Source: Novipirellula sp052161655 (lineage in GTDB: Bacteria > Planctomycetota > Planctomycetia > Pirellulales > Pirellulaceae). From it: a stretch of 64,000 nt of DNA. The first letter of the stretch is position 1, and each line of letters starts with the position of its first letter. Shown here in pieces: positions 53,259 to 61,997 of the stretch. The position numbers and the translations under genes were made by a program. The notes under the pieces are model-generated. The model saw only the letters and a program-made list of their open reading frames with translations. It was not told the origin of the DNA and made no database searches. The DNA is taken from assembly GCF_052161655.1 (NCBI RefSeq), contig NZ_CP197418.1, forward strand, positions 4,216,001-4,280,000, written 5' to 3'.

Positions 53259-53623
53259 TCCCGGTTTGCTGTAGTGGGATGTCGCTAATCACCACGGTTG
53301 ACGTTGATCCAATCATAGCGAGCGCAACGACCGCCGGCAAATCCGTTTGTAGCCGCAAAAACAAAGAAGAAAATTGTTGGCAGAATGATGTGGGACAGAA
53401 TGATAAATCAGCGCGAGGTAATTATTTTGCCACCTAATCATTTTGCCAGTCGATCAACCACGCAAGTATTTGCGACAGCGATTTGACGCTTGCCTCAACC
53501 TTGCCTTAACCCTCAACCTTACCTTAGCAAGGAACGCTGGAAAACTAGCGTTGGTTCCATCACGCATGAAGGCTGTTTGAATCGCCGACACGATTGCCAT
53601 CAAGTCATCATCGCCAGTCGAAG
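53259..53623 (-). repeat. R1 non-coding cassette, copy 5, complete
   Basis: As 13069-13411, with an added CTTGCCTTAACCCTCAACC stretch near 53500 shared with copy 6. Confidence 0.75.
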
Positions 53624-53703
53624 AACGTCGCCAATCGCCTGGCGTCGACAAGAGATTGTCCATTTGAAAGCGATTGACTTCGCCGCTCAGGTGCATAGCA
53701 TTA
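53624..53703 (-). repeat. attC site
   Basis: Left core GAACGTCG, right core GCATTAGTCC; TTA is the stop of the tiny gene at 53701. Arms CGCCTGGCGTCGAC and CTTCGCCGCTCAGGTG pair. Confidence 0.65.
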
Positions 53704-53766
53704 GTCCAGGCTTAACCGGCAGCGGTGGCCGATCTCCCAATCGAAACATTTGGGACATTTTTTCAT
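53701..53766 (-). CDS. Tiny CPKC protein, 21 residues
   Basis: ATG 53766 (preceded by TGTGGGGT) to TAA in the attC core. CPKC followed by a third cysteine and histidine (GHRC) could bind one zinc ion. The stop codon position, exactly in the core box, is that of true cassette genes here. It shares its cassette with the PrsW gene. Confidence 0.45.
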   Translation of the reverse strand: MKKCPKCFDWEIGHRCRLSLD

Positions 53767-53837
53767 ACCCCACACAGAGAAGCGTTATGCCGCATCTGTT
53801 CGCGACACCCACCGCGACTGGTACATGTGTTCGCAGC

Positions 53838-54695
53838 TTATCGACTTCCCGCTTGTTTTCGAAGGCCGTACACAATGCGACCGCCCCAGATCAGTTCGAC
53901 CAGCCCGACTGAAGAGATCAGTAACATCGGTGCCAGGATCGCGACAAGAGGTTTCAGGTCTGCGAGATTCGGCTCATCGGGAATATCCGGGAACTCGCAG
54001 ACTTCGAGTACGAATGCTCCGAAATCGTAGAGGCCGTGCAGCAGGCACGGTACAGCCAACGTGAGCAGGAAGAGCCCGATTCGGCGGCGTCGACCACTCG
54101 AAATGGCTCGTTCCAAAAAGGCCCCCATGATTAATGCGGTGGCGCCGTGTGATACTGTTGGAGCAGCACGCTCAACGATCAGCTCAACGCCGGACGCTGT
54201 GGTGAGCGCGTAGAGCATGTTTTCGAACAGGGCGAAGCCCAGACCAATCATCCCGCAGGTTACAACAACCTCTCGGCCCGCCACGTTGCGCACTGCTGCG
54301 ATTGTGCAGATTGACACCATGATCCGGGCCAGCTCTTCTGGCAAGGCGGCACCCAGGAATGCACTGGCCAAACCCGTGCGAACCGACCCTGGGTCGCCAG
54401 CAGCGAATGCCTCGACAGGCATCAGAATGCGGCTGAGAACCAACGCCAAGACAAACGAAGCGAATCCGCTGAAAATAAGGATCATACCGAAAGGTATCCA
54501 CCTGCCGCGACGCGTCCCCCAAATTAGCCCGATCGCCATCAAGACAGGGATTACCACTGACGAGGCAAGTGTCGACCAACTAAAACTCAAGTCTCGCCTC
54601 TTCGTAGCGTCTGGTTGTGGAAAAGATGCCGCCAACACCAGGGATTCAGGGCAATTAAGTCCGCCGACACTCGCGCCGTCGCTTTGCAGATCCAC
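53838..54695 (-). CDS. PrsW-like intramembrane protease
   Basis: 285 residues from GTG 54695; longer frames start inside the attC. Seven or more membrane helices. The catalytic signature is present: ALPEELARIMV (E120, E121), FALFENMLYA (F157, E158), SHGATALIMGAFL (H183) and CLLHGLYDFGAF (H220). PrsW-type glutamic proteases cleave membrane-bound anti-sigma factors or other membrane proteins; here the substrate is unknown. An unusual cargo for a cassette. Confidence 0.8.
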   Translation of the reverse strand: MDLQSDGASVGGLNCPESLVLAASFPQPDATKRRDLSFSWSTLASSVVIPVLMAIGLIWGTRRGRWIPFGMILIFSGFASFVLALVLSRILMPVEAFAAGDPGSVRTGLASAFLGAALPEELARIMVSICTIAAVRNVAGREVVVTCGMIGLGFALFENMLYALTTASGVELIVERAAPTVSHGATALIMGAFLERAISSGRRRRIGLFLLTLAVPCLLHGLYDFGAFVLEVCEFPDIPDEPNLADLKPLVAILAPMLLISSVGLVELIWGGRIVYGLRKQAGSR

Positions 54696-54713
54696 GACTC
54701 TCTGTCTGGCCCG

Positions 54714-54797
54714 AACGGTGGGGTTCAGCGAGTCGGCACGGAAGTTGTTGTGGTGGCCAAATTGCTCAAACTGCCGACCTCGTTGCAACCCCTGGTT
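54714..54797 (-). repeat. attC site of R1 cassette
   Basis: Left core GAACGGTG, right core CTGGTTTCC; near-identical to 53175-53258. Confidence 0.8.
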
Positions 54798-55160
54798 TCC
54801 CGGTTTACGGTAGTGGGATGTCGCTAACCACGACGGTTCACGTTGATCCAATCATAGCGAGCGCAACGACCGCCGGCAAATCCGTTTGTAGCTGCAAAAA
54901 CAAAGAAGAATTTGTTGGCAAAATGATGTGGGGCAAAATGATAAATCAGCGCGCGGTAATTATTCTGCCACCTAATCATTTTGCCATTCGATCAGCGACG
55001 TCAGCATTTGCGACAGCGATTTGACGCTTGCCTCAACCTTGCCTTAACCCTCAACCTTACCTTAGCAAGGAACGCTGGAAAACTATCGCCGGTTTGATCA
55101 CACACGAAGACCGTTTGAACGCCGGCACGATTGCCATCAAGTCATCATCGCCAGTCGGAG
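54798..55160 (-). repeat. R1 non-coding cassette, copy 6, complete
   Basis: Very close to copy 5; right end GCCAGTCGGAGATCG. Confidence 0.75.
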
Positions 55161-55724
55161 ATCGTTACACATGACCGAGTTGCCTCAGAACCGCCGACTG
55201 CATTGTGACGAGACGTGGTGAACACCTATTGAGATTCGTGAAAATTCGGCTGATTCGTGGCCAAAACAACATGGACAAACTCACCCGCGAAACACGCCAA
55301 TGGACGCGAATGAACAATGCAAACTTGCCGCGATAGCGGCGACAGCGATCGAAGCACTGTTCAACAGAAGACACGAATTGGCGACCACGAGCCCAATAAA
55401 ACGCTACGTCCCCTGTTGACCAATTGCAGGCAAAAACATGTTGGACAAAAATAGGAAGGCAGAGAAAAAGGGGGCACTGGCTGCTTCTTATTTGCAATCT
55501 TTCTGTCGCATCAATCTTCCTGTCTTGTGTCCGCCATTCCCCAACATGTGCGAACACAGCGTGTCAGCCTAAACCGGCCCCCGGCAATCACTCCCAACTC
55601 CCAACTCCCAACTCCCAACTCCCAACTCCCAACTCCCAACTCCTCACTCCTCACTCCTCACTCCTCACTCTCCCACCCGCTCGTCTTCAAGCCATTTCCA
55701 GTCCGCAACGTGCACGCCATGGTT
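55161..55724 (-). repeat. R4 non-coding repeat cassette, copy 2
   Basis: Shares the block from GACCACGAGCCCAATAAAACG on with 14740-15012. Ends in attC-type core GGTTATCC. No gene. Confidence 0.65.
55591..55677. repeat. Short tandem repeats
   Basis: Six or more units of the 7-mer CTCCCAA followed by four of the 7-mer CTCCTCA; the first R4 copy has only one or two units. Confidence 0.8.
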
Positions 55725-55731
55725 ATCCGTT

Positions 55732-56109
55732 TCATTCCGTTGCTTGGTAGTCGTAATACAGCCAGAAGTCAACGACAACGCCGTCGTTTAGCAGTGCATA
55801 TCCGCATTCGGATCCGCTGTCGAACTCCCACAGCTCGCTAGACTTAAGATCTTTTCCCTTCAGCCAAGCCGAAAAATGATCCGCCGAGGTTCCTCTCGGG
55901 CCATCAACCAGCCTCCAGAACAATAGCACGACCCACAGCCCCGTAAAGACAAGGAGCAGAGTCGTGATTAGTTTGGCGCTCAAGCCCACCGGAAGTCCGG
56001 CAGTTTCGTTTTGGTCGAGTCTCGAGACCGCGGCGTCAACAGTCGTGGAGCGGATAAGGCTCCTTGAGATCTCGGCATAGCGTTCCGCTGGCACGTCGTG
56101 CTTCCTCAT
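55732..56109 (-). CDS. Membrane-anchored hypothetical protein
   Basis: 125 residues. Soluble N-terminus, one helix at about 47-68 (LITTLLLVFTGLWVVLLFW), C-terminal DSGSECGYALLNDGVVVDFWLYYD. TAA-adjacent to the core at 55722. Unknown function. Confidence 0.65.
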   Translation of the reverse strand: MRKHDVPAERYAEISRSLIRSTTVDAAVSRLDQNETAGLPVGLSAKLITTLLLVFTGLWVVLLFWRLVDGPRGTSADHFSAWLKGKDLKSSELWEFDSGSECGYALLNDGVVVDFWLYYDYQATE

Positions 56110-56113
56110 GTCG

Positions 56114-56198
56114 GATCGGTACGGTTCAGCGCGCGGCGGGGGAACGACTTAACCACTACGAAAACGGCGCTACCGTCGCGCCGGGGCAACCGATGGTG
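56114..56198 (-). repeat. attC site with changed cores
   Basis: Left GGATCGGT, right GATGGTGATGCC. Arms CAGCGCGCGGCGG and CCGTCGCGCCGGG pair. Confidence 0.6.
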
Positions 56199-56210
56199 AT
56201 GCCCATTCGT

Positions 56211-56987
56211 TTAGTAACTTTCGATACGCTCTGGGGCAACTTGCCTTTCAGATGACCTGACTTCCGGAGAATTCAAACGAAGCAAGTCACTCGCGAGCAG
56301 GTACAAGAACGGAATGCCAAAAATGAGCTTGCCGAGCGTTGAGCCAATATGTCTTGCCAATGTCGCATTCGGCAGATCCAATAGAGGCATTTGGACAACC
56401 GCTATTAGGCCAACCACGACAAGATAGGCCCAACAAACCAACGAGAGTTGATAGCCTCGTTTTGTTCCCTGCCAGAGCAATATCGCGCCAACTGCACCAC
56501 ATATGCCTCGCGCAATGAAAGCTATGATTGTAAACGCGACCATCAAAGTGCTCACGGCAGGAATCATTTTAAGAAATATCATTGCAAGGAGAAGGATTCC
56601 GCCAAGCAGTCCAGCAAGACCGTGCAGAGCCGTGAAGACAGCGATCAATCTGCGAGGTTTGAGATATTCTCTACGACTGTCACAGGGAATGGGGTGACTC
56701 GACTGCTTTGTTCCCTGATATGCCTGTAGTTCGTGCCTAATAGGATGCGATCCAACTAGCGGATCAGGAAATGACTCTCCGCACAGCAAGCACTTCGTCG
56801 CATCTTCCGAGTGCGTTGTCATCCCGCATTTCGCACACTTCATCGGAGATGAACGTCTTGCGAGGGCGGCTGATTGGCCTAGTTGCGGACCACGATGTGC
56901 GTTGGGAAATGGCACTCCACACAGCAGACACTTCTTTGCATCGTTAGTGTGCGTAGTCAACCCGCACTGCGAACATTTAATCGTCAT
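56211..56987 (-). CDS. Membrane protein with two tandem zinc ribbons
   Basis: 258 residues from ATG 56987. Two duplicated ribbons, CSQC...CLLC at about 5-23 and CAKC...CLLC at about 51-70, separated by a short linker. About 112-245 holds four to five membrane helices (VFTALHGLAGLLGGILLLAMIFL and further). The ribbons would be cytoplasmic. Function unknown; it has the same build as 2532-3029 but with the ribbons at the N-terminus. Confidence 0.75.
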   Translation of the reverse strand: MTIKCSQCGLTTHTNDAKKCLLCGVPFPNAHRGPQLGQSAALARRSSPMKCAKCGMTTHSEDATKCLLCGESFPDPLVGSHPIRHELQAYQGTKQSSHPIPCDSRREYLKPRRLIAVFTALHGLAGLLGGILLLAMIFLKMIPAVSTLMVAFTIIAFIARGICGAVGAILLWQGTKRGYQLSLVCWAYLVVVGLIAVVQMPLLDLPNATLARHIGSTLGKLIFGIPFLYLLASDLLRLNSPEVRSSERQVAPERIESY

Positions 56988-57011
56988 TGGAGATGTCAAA
57001 ATTTCGTGCAG

Positions 57012-57094
57012 AACGTTGGCGGTAACCGGGTCGCCGCCAAGAGACTATGTTTTCAAAATCCGTGTGATCGGCGGCTCCGGTACACCGCCGTGTT
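57012..57094 (-). repeat. attC site
   Basis: Left core GAACGTTG, right core GTGTTCTGCC. Arms AACCGGGTCGCCGCC and GATCGGCGGCTCCGGT pair. Confidence 0.85.
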
Positions 57095-57098
57095 CTGC

Positions 57099-57683
57099 CT
57101 ATTCGACATCGCCGTGTGACGTGAAACCCATCAGTGGTGGCGGCGTAATGATGACTGCCACGTACGGGAGCGGGTCTTCGGTCTTCATCGGCTTTCGCTC
57201 CTTGCCCACGAGAATCTGCACGGGGCCAACCGCTCGACTGCCAGGTTCGTCCGGCAGAGCGATGTTCGCCTCGCCACCGCCTGGCGTCCAGCCACCAACG
57301 CTAACCAACAGGCGACCGTTCTTCCGTTCCGGAATGTCTCCGCCGACAGGGCAATAGGAGCTTTTGCCGTCAAGACGGCCATCCCAAACTCTATTGTCTA
57401 CGATATCGTCTTCAAGCAGCGCATCACAAACAGGCACCCAGTCTGTGACAGCAAAGTATTCGGACTCGCCCAGGTGTTTGAGCTGCTCTGCAACCCAGAA
57501 CTCAACGACAGGGCCGTCCTGCTTAGGAGTGTGCGACGTGACGGGCACGATGACTTTGACGAACACTTGGTTGAACTGTCGCCGTGTGGTCGACTCCGGC
57601 GGAGGGTCCTGAGCCGGTACCTCGAGAGCAATCGCCGCGACCATGTTGAAGACCAGTAGGCAAACGACATTAGGACGCCTCAT
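57099..57683 (-). CDS. Secreted hypothetical protein
   Basis: 194 residues, signal peptide about 1-24 (VCLLVFNMVAAIALEVPAQ). The mature part is strand-rich with a FVKVIVPVTSHTP and a GGWTPGGGEANIALPDEPG stretch. Unknown function. ATG 57683 is 33 bp after the core at 57716. Confidence 0.7.
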   Translation of the reverse strand: MRRPNVVCLLVFNMVAAIALEVPAQDPPPESTTRRQFNQVFVKVIVPVTSHTPKQDGPVVEFWVAEQLKHLGESEYFAVTDWVPVCDALLEDDIVDNRVWDGRLDGKSSYCPVGGDIPERKNGRLLVSVGGWTPGGGEANIALPDEPGSRAVGPVQILVGKERKPMKTEDPLPYVAVIITPPPLMGFTSHGDVE

Positions 57684-57715
57684 TGTGGACCTCAGTATTT
57701 GTTAGTAGTAGGCGT

Positions 57716-57798
57716 AACGGTACCGATCACGTGGCGGTAACGAAAAATGTCACATTCTAATCCGGTCGAACATGCCGCTCACGTGCATCGGGCTGGTT
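57716..57798 (-). repeat. attC site
   Basis: Left core CGTAACGG, right core CTGGTTATCC. Arms CACGTGGCGGTAACG and CATGCCGCTCACGTG pair. Confidence 0.85.
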
Positions 57799-57822
57799 AT
57801 CCGTTGCCGTGAGTCAACTTGC

Positions 57823-58422
57823 TCACTCAAGTTCGGAGGCTTGCGTCAACAACACGTCAAGTTGCGCTTTGGACTTTTTAATGCCGTAACCGTGGGAGAC
57901 GACGACGCCCTCCGAATTGACGAGGATCGAGTACGGAAAAAAGGCGACCTGGTAATCAGCAATGGGAGCCATCACCCCTCTCTCGTCAGTTGAAACGAAG
58001 GTTGGGAAATGCAATTGCATTGATTGAATCGCTAGATCAACATCTCGAGCCTTAATTCCAGCTGGATGCATCCCAATCACGACAACACCCTCGTCGTGAA
58101 GGTCATTCAGTTCGAGAAGGTACGGGTCGCAAGCCGAACACCATGTTGACCAGAAAAAAAGCAGATAAGGCTTATCAGCAATGGTCGGCTTCGCTCCGCC
58201 GACCCATTGCCCGTTGTGAAAGGTTGATGCGGGTTCACCAAGCATTTCATTCAATTGGCTTTCCGCTTTTTTTAGACGCTGCGGAGTGAGTGGGTCTAAC
58301 TGGGGTGTAAGCTGAGTAATAATGAGAGGCATAACACACAAACCGATTGCGGACGCCGCGACGATTGCAAGCAACAGTTTCCAGGCCAATGCTGGTTCAA
58401 TTCCCAAGGAGTTGTTGGACAT
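57823..58422 (-). CDS. Membrane-anchored TlpA-like thioredoxin
   Basis: 199 residues. Anchor helix at about 13-34. Residues about 80-195 form a thioredoxin fold: YLLFFWSTWCSACDPYLLEL with the redox pair C95-x-x-C98, then VVVIGMHPAG and the cis-Pro region FFPYSILV. TlpA/ResA-like proteins reduce or oxidise periplasmic disulfides. ATG 58422 lies 88 bp after the core. Confidence 0.85.
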   Translation of the reverse strand: MSNNSLGIEPALAWKLLLAIVAASAIGLCVMPLIITQLTPQLDPLTPQRLKKAESQLNEMLGEPASTFHNGQWVGGAKPTIADKPYLLFFWSTWCSACDPYLLELNDLHDEGVVVIGMHPAGIKARDVDLAIQSMQLHFPTFVSTDERGVMAPIADYQVAFFPYSILVNSEGVVVSHGYGIKKSKAQLDVLLTQASELE

Positions 58423-58510
58423 CTAACGCACAATCGATCGAGGCATGCGGAAAGCAATCGCCCGGCGAGCCAGGCTTCAATTTTTTTGGAACTTGAGCAG
58501 TCAGCCGGAT

Positions 58511-58593
58511 AACGTCGAAGCTAACCCGGCGGCGGCCGGTCACCGTAAACCTCAATAATCGTCCGACCCGCCGCTCGGGTTCACCGTCTGGTT
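58511..58593 (-). repeat. attC site
   Basis: Left core GGATAACG, right core CTGGTTAGC. Arms AACCCGGCGGCGGCC and CCCGCCGCTCGGGTT pair. Confidence 0.85.
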
Positions 58594-59217
58594 AGCTGCC
58601 GTTGGGGGGATCTTCGTGGAACTGCCGACACGCCGCAAAATGTATTCGGTGTTCGCGGTGCCCTTCGGATCGAACGAGTCTGGCACTTCCGGAATGAGAG
58701 GCTCACCGTTGGGGAGAGCTAGGTTTGAATCAAGCGTGCTGGGGTTTTCGAGCGGAGTTGTGGTGTAGATGAGATGGTGCTGATCGACCTTAAAGATCGC
58801 CCGAGCAACTGAGTTGGAAGCCCAGTCTGGTGCCCGCCGTACGAGTGAGGCTGGAGTCGTATCAAGATCATATTCCACAAGCTGGGCTAATCTCGGGTTG
58901 CCGTTGACAAGAACTGTCCATCGATTCCCAGCAATAACCAACTCCGTTACGCCGTCGTCGTATTGGGTTGTGGAATCGCGTTCTGTCGAGAGCATGTATC
59001 TCCAGCGTCCATTGAGCTGGCCTATCTCGTTTCGCTTACAATGGCCATCTTGGCGTTGCGACCTTAGCGCCGACAATTGTCGAGATAGTCCGTTGACTTC
59101 TGCTTCCAGTGCGGCGACTCGCGTGTGCAGGTCTCCCTCGGGAGCATTTGGCTCATCCGCCACTAGTGACGAGTTCAATAAGACCACAGCACAAGTCAAA
59201 GGGGCAGCAAATCGCAT
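58552..59217 (-). CDS. Secreted coiled-coil/beta hypothetical protein
   Basis: 221 residues. Signal peptide about 1-20; about 28-55 is a coiled coil (LHTRVAALEAEVNGLSRQLSALRSQ); the middle contains LNGRWRYML and NRWTVLVNG, similar to TIGR03067-type beta domains. The last 14 or so residues are attC DNA. ATG 59217, 22 bp after the core. Confidence 0.7.
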   Translation of the reverse strand: MRFAAPLTCAVVLLNSSLVADEPNAPEGDLHTRVAALEAEVNGLSRQLSALRSQRQDGHCKRNEIGQLNGRWRYMLSTERDSTTQYDDGVTELVIAGNRWTVLVNGNPRLAQLVEYDLDTTPASLVRRAPDWASNSVARAIFKVDQHHLIYTTTPLENPSTLDSNLALPNGEPLIPEVPDSFDPKGTANTEYILRRVGSSTKIPPTAANQTVNPSGGSDDY

Positions 59218-59236
59218 TCGGAGTCACCTTTAGCAG

Positions 59237-59318
<82 letters not shown>

Positions 59319-59402
59319 ATATGCGGTGTTTCCTGAGTGCTGGATTCACGTGATTTGCGAAAGTTTGTTTGGCGTCATACTGGATGGGCGTGATTTTTTG
59401 TT

Positions 59403-60419
59403 CTACTCAATGCCGTTAAGATCGATCACTGATTCCGGGGCACCGCTATCCCAAAACTCACTGTCACGTATCGCGACCGTGATCGGCACGCCCCAATTGA
59501 TCCCGCGGATCGAGCGCGCCAGATGTCCCAAGAGCCAATCAGCATCGGGACAGGATATCAAGAGCCGGTATCGTCTTTTACTCAATTCGTAGCCTTCCGT
59601 GCTGCCATAATACTCGTCCCCGGGATGCTTGAGAACGAGGCGCTCATTCAAAATTGCTCGCAGGCGGTCGATTGCTTTTTGTTCGGATGCCGAAGGTGCT
59701 TTGTCTTTGAGCGGCAGGATCAGGATGATCGTCTTCTCCTGCCGACCGCGCATCTTTCCGTTGATTTTGATCTTGCTTCGCTGCTTCCGCTTCTGCTTCT
59801 CGGCCGCAGCCTCTCTTGGTGTCGGATGCGGCCAGACTCTGATCAGGTTGAAACCGTTCAAGCCGTTGCGTTCGACCGCGTCTTTGAAAGCGTTGGTGAC
59901 CAGAACGGGCGAGGGATCTTCCCGCACGCGAAAGATGGTCAGGCCGCCAAGTTTTGACTTGTAGAACGCGTATTTGGTGATATCGGAAAAGAGCGGCACG
60001 TTGTCACGCAGATCTCCCACCGTCCTGGAGACATTCAAAATCCCCTCAGCAATCGCGCGGGTTTGGTAAGCCATGTATTGGCCGCGCGACGTGCGTACTG
60101 GCAGCAACTCACCGTTGGGCGCAAGAAACTCTCGCAGCACATCGACCGCCCGCGCGCTGAATACGGGCACGTAGAAATCGCAACATGGAAAGTCGTTGAA
60201 GGGTGCGACCTTGTCCTGTTCGTCCAGTACGGGGTTGTCCCATTTCCGTTTCAAACTCGGAATCGTGTAATTGAATTTCGTGGGATAGAAATGGGTGAAA
60301 TCGTAAACACGGCGATGCGGAGTTGTCAGTGACGGCGCGTCTCCGAAGCCGAAACCCTCGTACGTCGGGTCATTCAGAATCGGTTTCAACTTGAAAACTT
60401 CGTTCACTCGTCGATTCAT
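59403..60419 (-). CDS. Imm11-like (DUF1629) hypothetical protein
   Basis: 338 residues from ATG 60419, with GGAGGGCGGCG just upstream. About 65-150 has FPCCDFYVPVFSARAVDVLREFLAPNGELLPV, the pattern of the Imm11/DUF1629 immunity family; a lysine-rich middle (KQKRKQRSKIKINGK) and a second related part follow. An immunity role is inference. Soluble. Confidence 0.6.
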   Translation of the reverse strand: MNRRVNEVFKLKPILNDPTYEGFGFGDAPSLTTPHRRVYDFTHFYPTKFNYTIPSLKRKWDNPVLDEQDKVAPFNDFPCCDFYVPVFSARAVDVLREFLAPNGELLPVRTSRGQYMAYQTRAIAEGILNVSRTVGDLRDNVPLFSDITKYAFYKSKLGGLTIFRVREDPSPVLVTNAFKDAVERNGLNGFNLIRVWPHPTPREAAAEKQKRKQRSKIKINGKMRGRQEKTIILILPLKDKAPSASEQKAIDRLRAILNERLVLKHPGDEYYGSTEGYELSKRRYRLLISCPDADWLLGHLARSIRGINWGVPITVAIRDSEFWDSGAPESVIDLNGIE

Positions 60420-60434
60420 CGCCGCCCTCCGTCT

Positions 60435-60466
60435 GGAGTGTGAGTCGCTCCGGTTCACGAGATGGT
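60435..60466 (-). repeat. Truncated attC, right half
   Basis: GAGTCGCTCCGGTTCACGAG plus core ATGGTT; the left arm is missing and the RBS of the next gene lies there. Confidence 0.5.
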
Positions 60467-60484
60467 TTTGCGCTTTCCGGGACG

Positions 60485-61387
60485 CTAGTCGAACCTCTGA
60501 ATTGTTGACGGCTCTTTTAGTGCGGATGCAATCAAAGATTCGAGAGTCGGTATTGTATCAGGTCCGACAAATATAAGGGCGTAGGAATCACTGCCAGTAT
60601 CCAGCGAGACGAGCAACCGTTCAGAGCCCTTAACTTCGGCGTTAAGTTCACGAAACAGCTCTTCGATTTCGCCGTCGTAGTTTGCGTATATCTTCCACGG
60701 AATAGGCAATCCGTTAGCGGATCGAAGGCATTGCAGGCGTCCGACGATTGAGTCTGGGAATGCACGCCAGTCGACAACGGCGACAACATCATTTCGGTCG
60801 CTGAATTGCAAGAGTGAATGCCAATGGTCTGCGGCATTCTCTGGACCGGTCAGTGCGGATGCTAGCGACTCGTTCCAACGGTTCATCAGCGTGGTGTCGT
60901 TGTCGAACAGAATCGTTGCAAATTCTTCGAGTGGGGCGGGAACGGAAATCGCATTTCGTGTGGGTGTCCCAACCGGCCAGACATGACGGATCCTTTTTGC
61001 CGCGTCCTGTAATCGCGGGTTGTCGTAGTGATCCAACGCGTAATTCAATGCGTCGTTGATCGCAGCAGGATCAGCACCCAATGGCAATTCAGGTTCGTTG
61101 TCGTCGTCGGAATATGGATTTGCCGTAAACGACAGAAGTGCGTCCACAGCAGCCAAACAGTGAATTTTGTTTCCACGGATCCAGCGATCGAGATGTGCCC
61201 ATCCAGGTTTCAGCTCATAAAGCAGCCGGCCCCATTCAGGGCCAATCGGTGACTCGATATGTTCTTCGAGCCAAGCGATTCCGGGCTCAGTTCCCAGAGC
61301 AACTAACGCGTTACGAGTATCGCCGTGTCCAAGGCGGAGTCGGCGCATTGAAGGCGGAAGCGTGAGTAGTTCATCAAGTAAAGTCAC
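60485..61387 (-). CDS. Hypothetical soluble protein, 300 residues
   Basis: No signal or membrane segment. The first 130 residues are helical with HEAT-like HLDRWIRGNKIHCLAAVDALL; the C-terminal 100 residues (VVAVVDWRAFPDSIVG, LLVSLDTGSDSYALIFV) form an alpha/beta domain like that of DUF6630-type proteins. ATG 61387, 17 bp after the core. Function unknown. Confidence 0.7.
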   Translation of the reverse strand: MTLLDELLTLPPSMRRLRLGHGDTRNALVALGTEPGIAWLEEHIESPIGPEWGRLLYELKPGWAHLDRWIRGNKIHCLAAVDALLSFTANPYSDDDNEPELPLGADPAAINDALNYALDHYDNPRLQDAAKRIRHVWPVGTPTRNAISVPAPLEEFATILFDNDTTLMNRWNESLASALTGPENAADHWHSLLQFSDRNDVVAVVDWRAFPDSIVGRLQCLRSANGLPIPWKIYANYDGEIEELFRELNAEVKGSERLLVSLDTGSDSYALIFVGPDTIPTLESLIASALKEPSTIQRFD

Positions 61388-61403
61388 GGTGTCTTATCGC
61401 AGA

Positions 61404-61487
61404 ACGCTGGGGATCAGCAGGCGTCGGGAGTCGGGTGTTTAACGACCGAAACGCACGGCCACCGACGCTCCGTTGAATCGCATGGCT
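61404..61487 (-). repeat. attC site
   Basis: Left core GAACGCTG, right core ATGGCTATCC (variant). Arms CAGCAGGCGTCGGG and CACCGACGCTCCGTTG pair. Confidence 0.7.
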
Positions 61488-61890
61488 ATCCGTGATTTGG
61501 GAGCGTACGGACAGTGCGATACCACGTCTCAAAATACACAGCGAACCCATCAATCCACAATTGAAAACCCGAGATGAGGAAAACCATCGACGTTCGGATG
61601 TCAATTCTTGCGGACACGACGGTACGGTCGTTAGAACGACCGATATTAAACTCGATAGGAGTAGTGTAGGCCGCGTCTTTGCCAACTACACGTGTAGCTT
61701 CGTCGCCATCAATCATCACCGATTCGTAACCTAGACCACGACCGTTGTAGACAATGGATTCGCAAGGAGCCCCTTCGAGGACAATTTCTCGAAATGCTGG
61801 CCGACGTTTCACGCTGCGAACAAGGACGGAAGGATGCCACGAGTACAGATTGGCTGGACTAGCGTACGGATTCGGGTCTAATCGTGACAC
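61486..61890 (-). CDS. NPYASP-motif hypothetical protein
   Basis: 134 residues from GTG 61890; the ATG frames start in the attC. PNPYASPA at about residues 6-13 is the leader motif. The rest is beta-rich, with a hydrophobic stretch near 103-115 (MVFLISGFQLWI). Function unknown. The TAG stop lies in the attC core. Confidence 0.6.
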   Translation of the reverse strand: MSRLDPNPYASPANLYSWHPSVLVRSVKRRPAFREIVLEGAPCESIVYNGRGLGYESVMIDGDEATRVVGKDAAYTTPIEFNIGRSNDRTVVSARIDIRTSMVFLISGFQLWIDGFAVYFETWYRTVRTLPNHG

Positions 61891-61917
61891 TCGTGAACCT
61901 TCATAGTTGTGTCGGAT

Positions 61918-61997
61918 AACGGCGGACATCACCTAGATCGCGCGGTAGATGTTCCGTTTTCGAATGCCGGATTGCGAGCTTCGGTGCATGTCATGAT
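61918..61997 (-). repeat. attC site
   Basis: Left core GGATAACG, right core ATGATTCTGCC. Arms CACCTAGATCGCGCGG and GGATTGCGAGCTTCGGTG pair. Confidence 0.75.

Noticed and set aside
55591..55677. CRISPR array
   Set aside because: These are simple 7-bp tandem repeats without spacers; regular attC spacing elsewhere is also too variable and carries genes between copies.
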